Source: Lactobacillus ultunensis DSM 16047 (GTDB lineage: Bacteria; Bacillota; Bacilli; Lactobacillales; Lactobacillaceae). From it: DNA of 58,340 nt. The notes beneath the pieces are model-generated. The model saw only the letters and a program-made list of their open reading frames with translations. It had not been told where the DNA came from and did not search any database. Shown in pieces: positions 25,037 to 34,090 of this stretch; position 1 is the stretch's first letter; each line of letters starts with the position of its first letter. The position numbers were made by a program, and so were the translations under genes. The stretch is from NCBI RefSeq assembly GCF_001436305.1, contig NZ_AZFO01000009.1, positions 1 through 58,340 of the forward strand. Reading direction: 5' to 3'.

Positions 25037-25624
25037 TTACTTATTAAAATTTAAAACAAGATCAATCAAATCCTGTGCTTTCTGCAGATCAGCAGAGCTA
25101 ATCACTTTTACTTCATTTGGTATTTCGAAATGAGCATAATAATCAACAAAACGTTGAATGATATCCATATTTACTGAATATTCCCGATCTCGATTGCGTT
25201 GGTCTAGAATTTTTAACGCATGGGTTAATGATTCCTTACTTAGTGGATCATTGGCATCCAGTAGTGGCTTAAAACAATCGATCACATACACTTGGTAATT
25301 ATCCGGTACTCTTTTCAAGATATCATTAATTGGATTAAATCCATGCCCGCCTAAATTTGTATTATCGACAATAGTTGGTAACCCATTTTGTAACCGTGTT
25401 TGCAGTATTTGATTAAAAATTTGCCACACGATTTTTTCAGTTTGACCCACAAAGTTTATTTGGGGATGCCCATTATTTGAATTAATCCCATTTAAACGAA
25501 TTCTGATCTCATCGGCTGAGATAGTATAGTTTTGTAAATCGTTCATCTTAATGAAACTGGATTTACCTGAAGCTTGTGGCCCTAGCATTAAGATTAACGG
25601 TATCCTTTTCATATTATTGGTCAT
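25037..25624 (-). CDS. P-loop kinase-like protein
   Basis: The protein of about 195 residues has a Walker A motif GPQASGKSSF near its N-terminus and VDNTNL, which resembles the Walker-B-like DNTN of polynucleotide-kinase and Zeta-toxin-like AAA_33 proteins. Lid-type arginines (LDQRNRDREY) follow. Likely an ATP-dependent small-molecule or nucleic-acid kinase; substrate unknown. It overlaps the stop of the lipoprotein gene by 11 bases if the ATG at 25624 is used, or starts just after it if the ATG at 25612 is used. Neither has a strong ribosome site, so translational coupling is likely. Confidence 0.75.
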   Translation of the reverse strand: MTNNMKRIPLILMLGPQASGKSSFIKMNDLQNYTISADEIRIRLNGINSNNGHPQINFVGQTEKIVWQIFNQILQTRLQNGLPTIVDNTNLGGHGFNPINDILKRVPDNYQVYVIDCFKPLLDANDPLSKESLTHALKILDQRNRDREYSVNMDIIQRFVDYYAHFEIPNEVKVISSADLQKAQDLIDLVLNFNK

Positions 25625-26639
25625 CTTGGTAATACAAATCCTTAAATTTCTTATGCTTATATTGTTGAGCAAGTTGTGGCGTCTTCCAGGCAACGCCACT
25701 TACCCATGGACCGGCTCCTTGAGCAAGTACTAAAACAGATTGACCTTTCTCAGTATGTAGGCCATAGAAGTCTCCATCACCTGCTTCCTGCATCCAACCA
25801 CGGACATTCATGTAATTTATTCCATGAACACTTTGATTTCCCATACCAGCCATTCCCCAATTTTTGGTTGCTTTATGATATGATGCAGACATATCACCAT
25901 AAGTATATTTATCAAGAAAACCAGCTTTGACTTTATGCAATTCTTGTACGTAATTATCAACGTTGATTTTGTTTTGACTTATTTTAATAATAGACATTTT
26001 ATCATCAATATAAGTATACCAAGTACCTTGAAATTCAGTTGGTACATTAAACAATCCGTCGTCTCCTGGTAAGTTTGATTTTTTACCAGCAGAAGCTGAA
26101 GAATCCTCGCTTGAATCTGAACGCTCATCGTTCACTTTAGCATTTTGAGCTAAATTATTTACCAAACTATCTGAGTCACGTTTATTCAAATAATCAACCA
26201 TTTGCTTCATGGTAACGGATCCTAACTTTTTACCGTTTGAAAAGAGATAATAAATATTTTCTCCATTCACTTGTTTAAGAGTATATCCAGCATCTGCCGA
26301 TACCATATAGGCTACGCCACTGCCTTCGTTCATATATGAATAATCTGACTGATTCTTTAAATCGACTTCAATACCGTTTTGCTTACCATCAAGCAAAGCC
26401 TTGTTCCAACTGCCAGAATAGCGATCACCAGCATATGCCACTATAACCGCCACTGTTTTTTGTGGACTTAGATCTTGATCTGATAAGTGCCCCATCTTTG
26501 TAGGCTGTTTCTTATTCTTAGTTACTTTGATAGTTGCACTGCCTTTAGATGATGCAGTTTTTTGCTTCGGTTTTTGACTGCAGCCGGCTAAAGCTAGACC
26601 AGCTAGTAAAATTACTGATATTTTCCAAATCTTTTTCAT
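25614..26639 (-). CDS. Lipoprotein with C-terminal GTWY domain
   Basis: This exported lipoprotein has 341 residues. MKKIWKISVILLAGLALAGC ends in the lipobox LAGC with lipidated C20. Then come a lysine-rich linker, a middle domain (about 55-160) and a serine/aspartate-rich linker (about 170-195). The C-terminal domain starts VPTEFQGTWYTY (about 200-341). The same (E)F(Q/R)GTWY element occurs in two other exported proteins of this window, at 26757-27287 and 47458-48045. No enzyme motif was seen. It is co-transcribed with the P-loop gene. Confidence 0.8.
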   Translation of the reverse strand: MKKIWKISVILLAGLALAGCSQKPKQKTASSKGSATIKVTKNKKQPTKMGHLSDQDLSPQKTVAVIVAYAGDRYSGSWNKALLDGKQNGIEVDLKNQSDYSYMNEGSGVAYMVSADAGYTLKQVNGENIYYLFSNGKKLGSVTMKQMVDYLNKRDSDSLVNNLAQNAKVNDERSDSSEDSSASAGKKSNLPGDDGLFNVPTEFQGTWYTYIDDKMSIIKISQNKINVDNYVQELHKVKAGFLDKYTYGDMSASYHKATKNWGMAGMGNQSVHGINYMNVRGWMQEAGDGDFYGLHTEKGQSVLVLAQGAGPWVSGVAWKTPQLAQQYKHKKFKDLYYQDDQ

Positions 26640-26690
26640 TTCATCCTCGACTTTCTAATCAACGACATTTTACCACTTCTCGTGTACTCC

Positions 26691-26728
26691 AAAAGACATA
26701 GTTAGAGTAATATCTAACTATGTCTTTT
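26691..26728 (-). terminator. Terminator after the 176-residue secreted protein
   Basis: AAAAGACATAGTTAGA pairs with TCTAACTATGTCTTTT. It lies between the lipoprotein start and the stop of the upstream secreted-protein gene. Confidence 0.85.
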
Positions 26729-26756
26729 TAAAATATTCATTAAAATAAGATTTCTA

Positions 26757-27287
26757 TTACTTAGCAGCCTTAGCTAAAGCCTTGGTCTTGAATGCATAAG
26801 CGCTAGCATGTTGATCAGCACCAGTGGCAATCTTTAAAGCCTTTACTTTCTTACCTTTAACAGTTCTGGTTACAGGGATGTAGTAAACACCGTCACCAGC
26901 CAAGTTAACCCAGTTGTTAACGTTAAAGCCCTTCTTAAAGTTGTAAGCTGCATAAATGTTCTTCTTCATAACTTTCTTGATAAAAGCATTACGCTTCTTT
27001 GAAGAAACATTATATACATTCTTCTTAAAGAATTTTTGTGAAGGTACATACAACTTATTCTTGTCAGCAGTGTGAGTAGTAATCTTCAAAGTATGAATGG
27101 TCTTTTTATCACTACTGAACTTGTCAGTTTCACGATAGTACCAAGTTCCCTGAGTTGCCTTAGGTGTTGTATATTTACGAGTAATACCATATTGACTAGC
27201 TGCATGAACATTTTGACTTTGCATCCCTACAAAGAAAATGCTAAAAAATGCAACTAATGACATCAAAAACAAATATCTCTTCCTCAT
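26757..27287 (-). CDS. Small secreted basic protein with GTWY element
   Basis: The 176-residue product has a signal peptide (MRKRYLFLMSLVAFFSIFFVG, cleavage near VHAAS at about 30) and a strongly basic mature part ending AFKTKALAKAAK. KATQGTWYYRETDKF places it with the GTWY-containing lipoproteins of this window. The high charge suggests binding to the cell wall. Single-gene unit with its own terminator; GGAGGGATCT precedes the ATG. No known enzyme family recognised. Confidence 0.75.
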   Translation of the reverse strand: MRKRYLFLMSLVAFFSIFFVGMQSQNVHAASQYGITRKYTTPKATQGTWYYRETDKFSSDKKTIHTLKITTHTADKNKLYVPSQKFFKKNVYNVSSKKRNAFIKKVMKKNIYAAYNFKKGFNVNNWVNLAGDGVYYIPVTRTVKGKKVKALKIATGADQHASAYAFKTKALAKAAK

Positions 27288-27353
27288 AATAGATCCCTCC
27301 TATTATTAGTTTTTTCATCTATAATTATAAACTATTTCTATATAAATAAGCAA

Positions 27354-27998
27354 CTATTCAAAATCAACTAAATCTGAAATTGGATATCTAGTCGTAGCAA
27401 TCTCGGCTTCTGCCTTGGGATCATGTTTACCAATAGCAATTGCCATCACTGGAACATACTGCTTAGGATCAAGCCCCATTGTAGTTGCAGCTTTAGTTGA
27501 ATCGTATCCAGCCATTGCATTAGTATCGTAACCATGCTCACGAGCTATCAACATAAACTGCATTGCAGCAAGTGAAGTATCAACCATTGAATCAGCAACT
27601 AACATTTCTCTTGGTGCCTTTTCATATAATGGCATGAAAGTATTTAAAGCAGCATCCATAGCTTCTTTAGTAACTTTCTTAGCTTCATACATGCTATGCC
27701 ATAATTTACTATACTTTTTAAAAGCTAAAGTATTGCCAAAGAATAGAACAATTGCTGAACTTTTATCAATCTGTGGAAAGTTGAACTTCATAAAATATTT
27801 ATGCAGCTTTTCTCTTCCTTCGTCAGTATCAACAACCACAAATTTCCACGCCTGTAAATTACATGCAGATGGTGCAGTAATTGTTTCCTTAAGCATTTCT
27901 GTCATTTCTTCATGACTAATTTTTACTGACGGATCAAATCTACGTACAGAATGTCTTCCAGTTAAAACATCATGAAAATCATTATTAATAATAGCCAT
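27354..27998 (-). CDS. Nitroreductase family protein
   Basis: This FMN-dependent NAD(P)H oxidoreductase has 214 residues from the ATG at 27998 (MAIINNDFHDVLTGRHSVRRF). The family N-terminal R-x-S-x-R-x-F, the FMN-binding TAPSACNLQAWKF and the C-terminal GLDPKQYVPVMAIAIGK are visible. Such enzymes reduce nitro compounds or quinones. The start is supported by GGAGGC 5 bases upstream; the longer frame to 28082 is not. It is divergent from the ketopantoate reductase gene and may share a promoter region with it. Confidence 0.9.
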   Translation of the reverse strand: MAIINNDFHDVLTGRHSVRRFDPSVKISHEEMTEMLKETITAPSACNLQAWKFVVVDTDEGREKLHKYFMKFNFPQIDKSSAIVLFFGNTLAFKKYSKLWHSMYEAKKVTKEAMDAALNTFMPLYEKAPREMLVADSMVDTSLAAMQFMLIAREHGYDTNAMAGYDSTKAATTMGLDPKQYVPVMAIAIGKHDPKAEAEIATTRYPISDLVDFE

Positions 27999-28131
27999 AA
28001 TAAGCCTCCAAAGCATGATACCGTTTACATACTTCCATAATAACTTATTTATAGCATTCTTTTCAATTGCTAATTTATCCATTTTATCTTATGCTGAAAG
28101 CGATTACTAATTTATTTAGGAGGCTAAATTT

Positions 28132-29064
28132 ATGAAAATTGCAATTGCTGGAGCTGGAGCTATGGGCTCAAAGTTCGGCTGGCATTTAAAGAAAGCTGGC
28201 AATGACGTTATCTTAATCGATACTTGGGACAGAAATATTGCTGCTGTGCGAGAAAACGGCGTAGTAGCTAGAGTCAAAAATGAAGAAATCGCAGAAAAAA
28301 TGCCAATTTATAGTCCATCAGAAATTGATGAACAAAAAGAAAATGTTGATTTACTCATCGTATTCACTAAGTCCATGCAACTGGAAAACATGCTGAACAG
28401 TTTAAAGCCAATCATTAGTAAAGATACCTATGTACTTTGCTTGCTCAATGGACTTGGTCATGAAGATGTACTAGCAAAATTTGTGACTCGGGATCATATC
28501 ATTATGGGTGTTACAATGTGGGCTTCCATGATGACCGCTCCAGGTCACATTACTTTTGCCAATGAAAACGGTAATGTGGAAATTCAATGTCTTGATCCTA
28601 AAGGTAAAGACGAGACTAAAGAAATCGTCAAAATTCTGAGTGATGCTGAGCTTAACGCCTGCTACAGCGAAAATGTAATGTATTCAATTTGGCGTAAAGC
28701 TTGCGTAAACGGTGTGGTTAATGCACTATGTGCTCTGCTTGGTGCAAACTGCAAAGAGTTCGGTCATACTAAGGAAGCTGACGAACTAACCAGAAATATT
28801 GTGCAAGAATTTGCAGATGTTGCTCAATATGAAGGCGTAAACTTAGATCGCAGCGAAGTCATTCAACATGTTGAAAGTTTATTTGATACGCCTCACTATC
28901 CTTCAATGTACCAAGACCTGGTACAAAATAACCGCCCGACAGAGATCGATTACATTGATGGAGCTGTTTGGCGCAAAGGATTAAAACATAGTGTGCCTAC
29001 ACCATACTGTGCATTCATTACTAGATTAATCCACGCCAAAGAAGATATCCTCAAAGTTAAATAA
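28132..29064 (+). CDS. panE: 2-dehydropantoate 2-reductase
   Basis: The 310-residue NADPH-dependent ketopantoate reductase has the Rossmann GxGxxG near the N-terminus (IAGAGAMGS). The ApbA/PanE C-terminal helical domain carries the catalytic-Lys region WRKACVNGVVNALCALLG and the substrate-binding NNRPTEIDYIDG. It converts ketopantoate to pantoate in coenzyme A synthesis, although several lactobacilli carry paralogues acting on other 2-keto acids. AGGAGG precedes the ATG. Monocistronic, with a strong terminator behind. Confidence 0.88.
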   Translation: MKIAIAGAGAMGSKFGWHLKKAGNDVILIDTWDRNIAAVRENGVVARVKNEEIAEKMPIYSPSEIDEQKENVDLLIVFTKSMQLENMLNSLKPIISKDTYVLCLLNGLGHEDVLAKFVTRDHIIMGVTMWASMMTAPGHITFANENGNVEIQCLDPKGKDETKEIVKILSDAELNACYSENVMYSIWRKACVNGVVNALCALLGANCKEFGHTKEADELTRNIVQEFADVAQYEGVNLDRSEVIQHVESLFDTPHYPSMYQDLVQNNRPTEIDYIDGAVWRKGLKHSVPTPYCAFITRLIHAKEDILKVK

Positions 29065-29083
29065 TCTATGATCACAAAAATTT

Positions 29084-29122
29084 AAGCACCAATAGCTATC
29101 TCAAGTATAGTTATTGGTGCTT
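29084..29122 (+). terminator. Terminator after panE
   Basis: AAGCACCAATAGCTAT pairs with ATAGTTATTGGTGCTT and is followed by TCTTTAT. Confidence 0.88.
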
Positions 29123-29202
29123 TCTTTATATATTTTATTAGTAATATATAATATATTCATTAATATTTTCTGTTAATTTTGTCAATTTCATATAGCAAAT
29201 CA

Positions 29203-29211
29203 TGTTATAAT
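29203..29211 (+). promoter_or_regulatory. Extended -10 promoter of the APC permease gene
   Basis: TGTTATAAT is a perfect extended -10 element (TGnTATAAT), about 70 bases before the start. TTGTCA at 29179-29184 is too far (21 bases) for a standard -35, so the extended element probably carries recognition. Confidence 0.6.
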
Positions 29212-29281
29212 GTAAGCGGATACATTAATAATATTATTAATGTCTGCTTATTTTAGTCATCTCAAGAATAAGGAGATGATC

Positions 29282-30724
29282 ATGATGGTTGAAGCGCAGC
29301 AAAAGAAACAAGCTAAGAAAATGCTTTGGATAACATTGGCAATGATGGCTTTCTCCACAGTTTGGGGATTTGGTAACGTTGTTAATGGTTATGTCTACTT
29401 CGATGGTACCAAGATAATTTTCAGTTGGGCCCTTATGTTTCTGCTCTACTTTATCCCCTATGCATTAATGGTTGGGGAACTTGGTGCTACGTTTAAAGAC
29501 TCCGAAGGTGGTGTTTCATCCTGGGTTAACGAAACCATGGGTGTTAAATGGGCCTACTATGCAGGTTGGACCTATTGGGCTTGCCACGTTGTTTATATTT
29601 CTAGTAAAGGTACAGGTGGATTAAGAGCTATGTCATGGGGCATCGCTGGTAATACTCAATGGTACGATAGTTTACCAACAGTCACTACACAATTTGCTAC
29701 TTTGGTTATCTTCCTATTCTTTTGCTGGGTAACTAGCCGTGGTGTACCTGTTTTAAAGACTCTAGCAACAATTGCCGGTACTTCAACCTTCATTATGTCA
29801 ATTCTTTTTATTCTAATGATGTATGCAGCTCCTGCAATTAACCCACATGCTAGTTTTTACAGTATTAACTTAAACTGGAAGAACTTACTTCCTAACTTCA
29901 ATTTAAAATACTTAACCTCACTGTCTATTCTAGTATTTAGTGTCGGCGGATGCGAAAAGATTTCACCATATGTTAATAGATTGAAAGATCCTTTCCGGAA
30001 CTTCCCTAAATCAATGTTTGCCTTAGCTGCAATGGTTATGGTATCAGCTATTCTAGGAACTTTTGCATTAGCATTAATGTTCGATCCTAAAGTTATTAAC
30101 GCTCACTTTAATGAATATGTATCAAACGGTACTTATATGGCCTTTGATCGACTTGGAAAGTACTACCACGTTGGTGGTTTGTTTATGAAAATCTATGCTT
30201 GGTGCAACGTCATCGGTCAATTCTCAACTTTGGTTTTAAGCATCGATGCTCCGTTAAGAATGTTGCTAGGTAGCCGTGAAGCAAAACTTTATGTTCCAAA
30301 GAAGCTCTTGAAACTAAACAAACATGGCGCCTATATCAATGGTATTTGGATGGTCGTCATCCTTTCCGGTGGCTTGATCGTTGCTCAAGCTTTATTGCCA
30401 AATGCTCAAGCAGTGATGGCTCAATTGGTAAAACTTAACTCAACTACTATGCCACTCCGTTACCTTTGGGTATTCGCTGCCTATGTAGCTTTGAGAAAAC
30501 ATCAGAAACAATTCAAGAGTTTTTATAAGATGACGAAACATCAATGGTTAGCCTACACCGCAGGTATCTGGTGTTTCTTCGTCACTGCAATTTGTTGTCT
30601 GATGGGCATCTACTCAACTGATCCAATGACTTTGTTGCTTAACATTTTGACACCTATTGTTTTAACGGCATTAGGTTTAATTTTACCAGCTATTAAGAAA
30701 CATGAAGATGCCAGGATTGGTTAG
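29282..30724 (+). CDS. APC-superfamily amino acid permease or antiporter
   Basis: This 480-residue membrane protein has about 12 hydrophobic segments. It belongs to the branch of APC transporters that includes glutamate/GABA antiporters and YjeM-like permeases (VPYALMVGELGATFKDSEGGVSSWV). It is a paralogue of the permease at 38227-39672, which has PYEMMVGQLGATFSHTTGG at the equivalent place. The ATG at 29282 has AGGAG 6 bases upstream, and a further ATG follows directly; the longer frame from 29240 lacks a ribosome site. Substrate cannot be read from sequence. Confidence 0.85.
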   Translation: MMVEAQQKKQAKKMLWITLAMMAFSTVWGFGNVVNGYVYFDGTKIIFSWALMFLLYFIPYALMVGELGATFKDSEGGVSSWVNETMGVKWAYYAGWTYWACHVVYISSKGTGGLRAMSWGIAGNTQWYDSLPTVTTQFATLVIFLFFCWVTSRGVPVLKTLATIAGTSTFIMSILFILMMYAAPAINPHASFYSINLNWKNLLPNFNLKYLTSLSILVFSVGGCEKISPYVNRLKDPFRNFPKSMFALAAMVMVSAILGTFALALMFDPKVINAHFNEYVSNGTYMAFDRLGKYYHVGGLFMKIYAWCNVIGQFSTLVLSIDAPLRMLLGSREAKLYVPKKLLKLNKHGAYINGIWMVVILSGGLIVAQALLPNAQAVMAQLVKLNSTTMPLRYLWVFAAYVALRKHQKQFKSFYKMTKHQWLAYTAGIWCFFVTAICCLMGIYSTDPMTLLLNILTPIVLTALGLILPAIKKHEDARIG

Positions 30725-30744
30725 ATAAATATTTTATAGGTAGA

Positions 30745-30779
30745 AAAAAGTTTAGCTTTAATTTTGAGCTAAACTTTTT
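30745..30779. terminator. Convergent terminator
   Basis: AAAAAGTTTAGCT pairs with AGCTAAACTTTTT, between the rightward APC permease and leftward mmuP. Confidence 0.87.
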
Positions 30780-30782
30780 GTT

Positions 30783-32177
30783 TTACTTTTCTTCTTCTGC
30801 TAATCTCAAATTTTTATCAAACTTACGCCATAAATAATGTACTAAATAGCAAATTGCCACAAACGGAATAGTATAATACAACGCTACTCGTTGTGTTGGG
30901 TCAAACCAAATTAGTATGCAAGAAAATAAACTTGCAAAGAAAGCAAAATATGGAACTACAGGATACCAAGGTGTTCTATATTTTAATTCACTCAAATGAT
31001 GTCCATCTTTGAGAAATTGTTTTCTAAAATTGAGTTCTGCCCATGCAATCGCCATCCAAACAATTACCACTGCTAAGCCTGAAATAGAAACCAATACTAA
31101 ATATACGGTACTAGCAGCTACCTTACTTGAAATCAATGCAAAAATTCCACCTAGCATGCTAACAACTAGTGCTAATGTTGGCACACCATTTTTACCAGTC
31201 TTTTGAAAAACTTTAGGTATAGTTCCTTCATTGCTTAAGGACCACAGCATTCTAGTAGAAGCATAAAGACCTGAGTTAGCTGCCGAAACAATTGCCGTTA
31301 AGACAACAAAGTTCATGATATTAGCAGCAAAAGGAACATGAATTAAATCTAAGACATAAACAAACGGACTTTGAGTAACTCCAGCAACTTTATAAGGAAT
31401 TAAAGCAGCCATTACCACAATACTGCCAATGAAGAAAATTACCAATCGCCAAAGCGTTGTTTTGATTGCACTGGGAATTGCTTTTTGTGGATTTTCTGCT
31501 TCTCCCGCTGTAATACCAATTAATTCTGTCCCAGAAAAGGCAAAATTAACTGTCAACATTGTTGTGAATACACCACTAAAACCGTTAGGAAACCAACCAT
31601 TTTTATAGAAATTAACTAAGCAAGGTGCATGATTAAAGCCTTTAACTGGCAAAATCCCCGTAATTGCTAAAACACCAAGAATGATGAAGGCAACAATTGC
31701 AAATACTTTAATTGCCGCAAACCAAAATTCACTTTCGGCAAAAACTTTAACAGAAAAGAAGTTGCTTAAAAAAATTAGAATCATACAAGCTAAACTCCAA
31801 ATCCACACCGGCACATGAGGAAACCATTTCTGCATAATTAATCCAGCAGCTGTAAATTCAGATCCTAGAGCTATTGTCCAAGTTAGCCAATAAAGAATCG
31901 CGACCACAAACCCAGTTGACGGACCAATATATTTTTTAGCATAAACATGAAAAGCACCTGTATAAGGCATAGCCACTGAAAGCTCTCCTAGACAAAGCAT
32001 GACCGCAAACACAATCAAAGCGCCAACTAAATAGGCAATAACTGTGCCCAATGGTCCAGCTTCATGAATCGTATATCCTGAACTAAGAAATAATCCTGTA
32101 CCAATGACTCCACCGAGAGAAATCATTCGGATATGACGTGTTTCCATCTTTCTCTTTAAGTGTGTTTTATAAGCCAT
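30783..32177 (-). CDS. mmuP: Amino acid permease, probably S-methylmethionine permease
   Basis: The 464-residue transporter has 12 predicted membrane segments and the AAT-family N-terminus [21 protein letters not shown], plus [20 protein letters not shown] in the middle. It lies 12 bases downstream of a homocysteine S-methyltransferase gene in one transcript under a methionine-type T-box. This is the mmuP-mmuM pairing known from E. coli, although gene order is reversed here. Import of S-methylmethionine (or methionine/homocysteine) is therefore inferred. Family firm, substrate from context. Confidence 0.85.
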   Translation of the reverse strand: MAYKTHLKRKMETRHIRMISLGGVIGTGLFLSSGYTIHEAGPLGTVIAYLVGALIVFAVMLCLGELSVAMPYTGAFHVYAKKYIGPSTGFVVAILYWLTWTIALGSEFTAAGLIMQKWFPHVPVWIWSLACMILIFLSNFFSVKVFAESEFWFAAIKVFAIVAFIILGVLAITGILPVKGFNHAPCLVNFYKNGWFPNGFSGVFTTMLTVNFAFSGTELIGITAGEAENPQKAIPSAIKTTLWRLVIFFIGSIVVMAALIPYKVAGVTQSPFVYVLDLIHVPFAANIMNFVVLTAIVSAANSGLYASTRMLWSLSNEGTIPKVFQKTGKNGVPTLALVVSMLGGIFALISSKVAASTVYLVLVSISGLAVVIVWMAIAWAELNFRKQFLKDGHHLSELKYRTPWYPVVPYFAFFASLFSCILIWFDPTQRVALYYTIPFVAICYLVHYLWRKFDKNLRLAEEEK

Positions 32178-32189
32178 ACTATTCTCCTC

Positions 32190-33110
32190 CTATCTTAATT
32201 TATCAATCGACTGTCTAATCTCCTTAATTTCTTTAGGACCGGTTGTACAGCATCCCCCGATTAGACGAGCACCGTCTTCATACCATTTCTGGGTCAATTC
32301 CGCAAAATCAAATTTTTCCTTAAAGGAACGCCATTTCTTTATCTTAGGATCATATGTTGCACCCAAATTTGGATATACAACTAAAGGCTTGGCTGTATAT
32401 TTAGCAAATTCTTTCAGAGCTTGATCAACTAATTTTGGGCTTACACAATTAATGCCAATTGCAAAGACTTGCTTATATTTGCTTACTTCTTGAGTAGCCT
32501 GCTCAATCGAAGTTCCATCACTAATATGTTTCGTATCTTTTAAAGTAAAGCTGACATAAACAGGTATATTAGAATGATTCTTTTGTAGCCAGTTCAAAAC
32601 AGCTACTGGTTCCGTAATTTTAGGCTGCGTTTCTAATGCAATTAAATCTGGTTTCTCTTCCAAAACTAGCTTTAGACGAGGTAAATGAAAGTCTAGATAT
32701 TCCTTTTCAGAAAGATTATATTCACCTCGATACTCATTTCCATCTGCCAAAAAGGCACCATAAGAACCAATTGTTCCAGCTACATAATTATGTTTGCCGG
32801 TTTCTTTTTGATAATCATCCCGAGCTTTTTTGGCAATCTTGACAGCATTCTTAATAAACTTTTCAGCTTCTTTTTCGGAATAACCTGCTTCTTCAAAGGC
32901 TTGGACATTTGCTTGGTAAGTATCAGTAATTACTAATTCCGCACCTGCTCTAAAATAGTCTTGATGAGCATTATAGACTTTGTTAAGTTGATCAACTAAT
33001 GCAGTTGCCGTCCATAGCTTATTGTCAGTTTCTACTCCTTGTTTTTCCAATTCATCAGACATTGCACCATCTAAAACAATTCCTGATTTAGCATCGTCAA
33101 TTAAACTCAT
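32190..33110 (-). CDS. mmuM: Homocysteine S-methyltransferase
   Basis: The 306-residue zinc enzyme transfers a methyl group from S-methylmethionine to homocysteine and gives two methionines. The N-terminal GAMSDELEKQG is typical, and the zinc ligands are the Cys in GINCVSP and the C-C pair in IGGCCTTGP near the C-terminus. The ATG at 33110 (MSLIDDAKSG) follows GAAGTGGG. The frame is open further upstream only because it reads through the T-box terminator. First gene of the mmuM-mmuP transcript. Confidence 0.92.
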   Translation of the reverse strand: MSLIDDAKSGIVLDGAMSDELEKQGVETDNKLWTATALVDQLNKVYNAHQDYFRAGAELVITDTYQANVQAFEEAGYSEKEAEKFIKNAVKIAKKARDDYQKETGKHNYVAGTIGSYGAFLADGNEYRGEYNLSEKEYLDFHLPRLKLVLEEKPDLIALETQPKITEPVAVLNWLQKNHSNIPVYVSFTLKDTKHISDGTSIEQATQEVSKYKQVFAIGINCVSPKLVDQALKEFAKYTAKPLVVYPNLGATYDPKIKKWRSFKEKFDFAELTQKWYEDGARLIGGCCTTGPKEIKEIRQSIDKLR

Positions 33111-33149
33111 TCTACCCACTTCTTTCTCATTTTTTAATAAAAACAAAAA

Positions 33150-33375
33150 AGCACTCATCCCAAAAGGACGAGTGCTTCGTGTTGCCACCTTTACTTCATC
33201 TACTGCTCACACAGCAGATCTCATTAACTACAATAATAGTTTGTGACGTATAACGGTTCACAGCGCCGTTGCTAGCTAAATATCACTAACACTGACATCC
33301 AAGCCCATGTTCATCAATTTCATTTATATGCTTCTCATCTAACAGCAATTCTCTGTAATAAAATTTGATTGATTA
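33150..33375 (-). promoter_or_regulatory. T-box riboswitch, probably methionine-specific
   Basis: On the minus strand the leader holds the T-box sequence AGGTGGCAACACG (33178-33190). A terminator hairpin follows at 33150-33177 (AGCACTCGTCC/GGATGAGTGCT, then T6). Upstream is a stem I region with GAACATGG, whose AUG at 33306-33308 is a plausible methionine specifier. Uncharged tRNA-Met would favour antitermination and expression of mmuM-mmuP. The terminator and T-box are clear; the specifier position is my reading. Confidence 0.88.
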
Positions 33376-33453
33376 CTCTGCTTTTCAAAATCTTTTAATT
33401 ATTTGTTAATTATCTTACTCTCGAAATTTTTAATTGTCAAATGAAATATAAAA

Positions 33454-33480
33454 AATCTACAGGACAAAATCCTGTAGATT
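33454..33480 (-). terminator. Terminator after the 145-residue protein gene
   Basis: On the minus strand ATCTACAGGA pairs with TCCTGTAGAT and is followed by TTTTTAT. The space between it and the gene contains one more small palindrome (CTCCAC-ATAC-GTGGAG) at 33511-33526. Confidence 0.8.
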
Positions 33481-33602
33481 AGTTGATTACTTGATATATT
33501 AAGAATTTACCTCCACATACGTGGAGAACACACTAAAAGATCCCTATAACCAAGCCATTCTTTAAAAATAAAAATCAGATTTTTATTCACTTCAAGTGCA
33601 AT

Positions 33603-34040
33603 TTACTTTTCCTTATCGCTCAAAGTTAAATCGCTTTTATCAGAAATCCAGCTATAGATAGGCAAATCGATCTTTCCATTATCATCAATTTTCTCCATGA
33701 CTTTTTCCATAAAGAATTCTTGCCAATTCTTAGTAGGCTTAATACCAGGATGGTTCAATTGTGGAATCAACCAGCCATTAGCTAGTGGACGAACAGGGTT
33801 AAGACCGATAATCATACCGATCATGTAATTTGAAAAGTCAAAGCTACCTTCAACCACAATGAATTTTGGATTTTTCATCAATTCAGGTTGTAATTTCATA
33901 AGCATTTCAGGTGGGATCTTGCCTTCGGTGACCATCATTCTACCTTTAATTGGACCATGCTTTTGCTCAAAGTTTTGCAAAACACCCTTCATAAACAGTT
34001 TTTCACCCAGTTGGTCAAACTTCTTTTGATCTTTTAACAT
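33603..34040 (-). CDS. Conserved hypothetical cytoplasmic protein
   Basis: This 145-residue protein has no signal peptide or membrane segment and I do not recognise its family. It is rich in methionine and lysine (PPEMLMKLQPELMKNPKF) and contains a glycine/proline segment (IIGLNPVRPLANGWLIPQL). The ATG is preceded by AGAAAGAGAAG. It follows the PlsC-like acyltransferase by 50 bases on the same strand and has its own terminator. A role with the lipid enzymes next door is possible but unsupported. Confidence 0.65.
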   Translation of the reverse strand: MLKDQKKFDQLGEKLFMKGVLQNFEQKHGPIKGRMMVTEGKIPPEMLMKLQPELMKNPKFIVVEGSFDFSNYMIGMIIGLNPVRPLANGWLIPQLNHPGIKPTKNWQEFFMEKVMEKIDDNGKIDLPIYSWISDKSDLTLSDKEK

Positions 34041-34090
34041 ATTTACTTCTCTTTCTATTTGATATTACTTTTTAATGATACATTTTTTCA

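Noticed and set aside
29240-29281. Upstream start for the APC permease at 29240
   Set aside because: There is no ribosome site before it, while AGGAG lies 6 bases before the ATG at 29282.
33111-33188. 26-residue N-terminal extension of MmuM
   Set aside because: It runs through the T-box terminator hairpin, so it is a read-through artefact.
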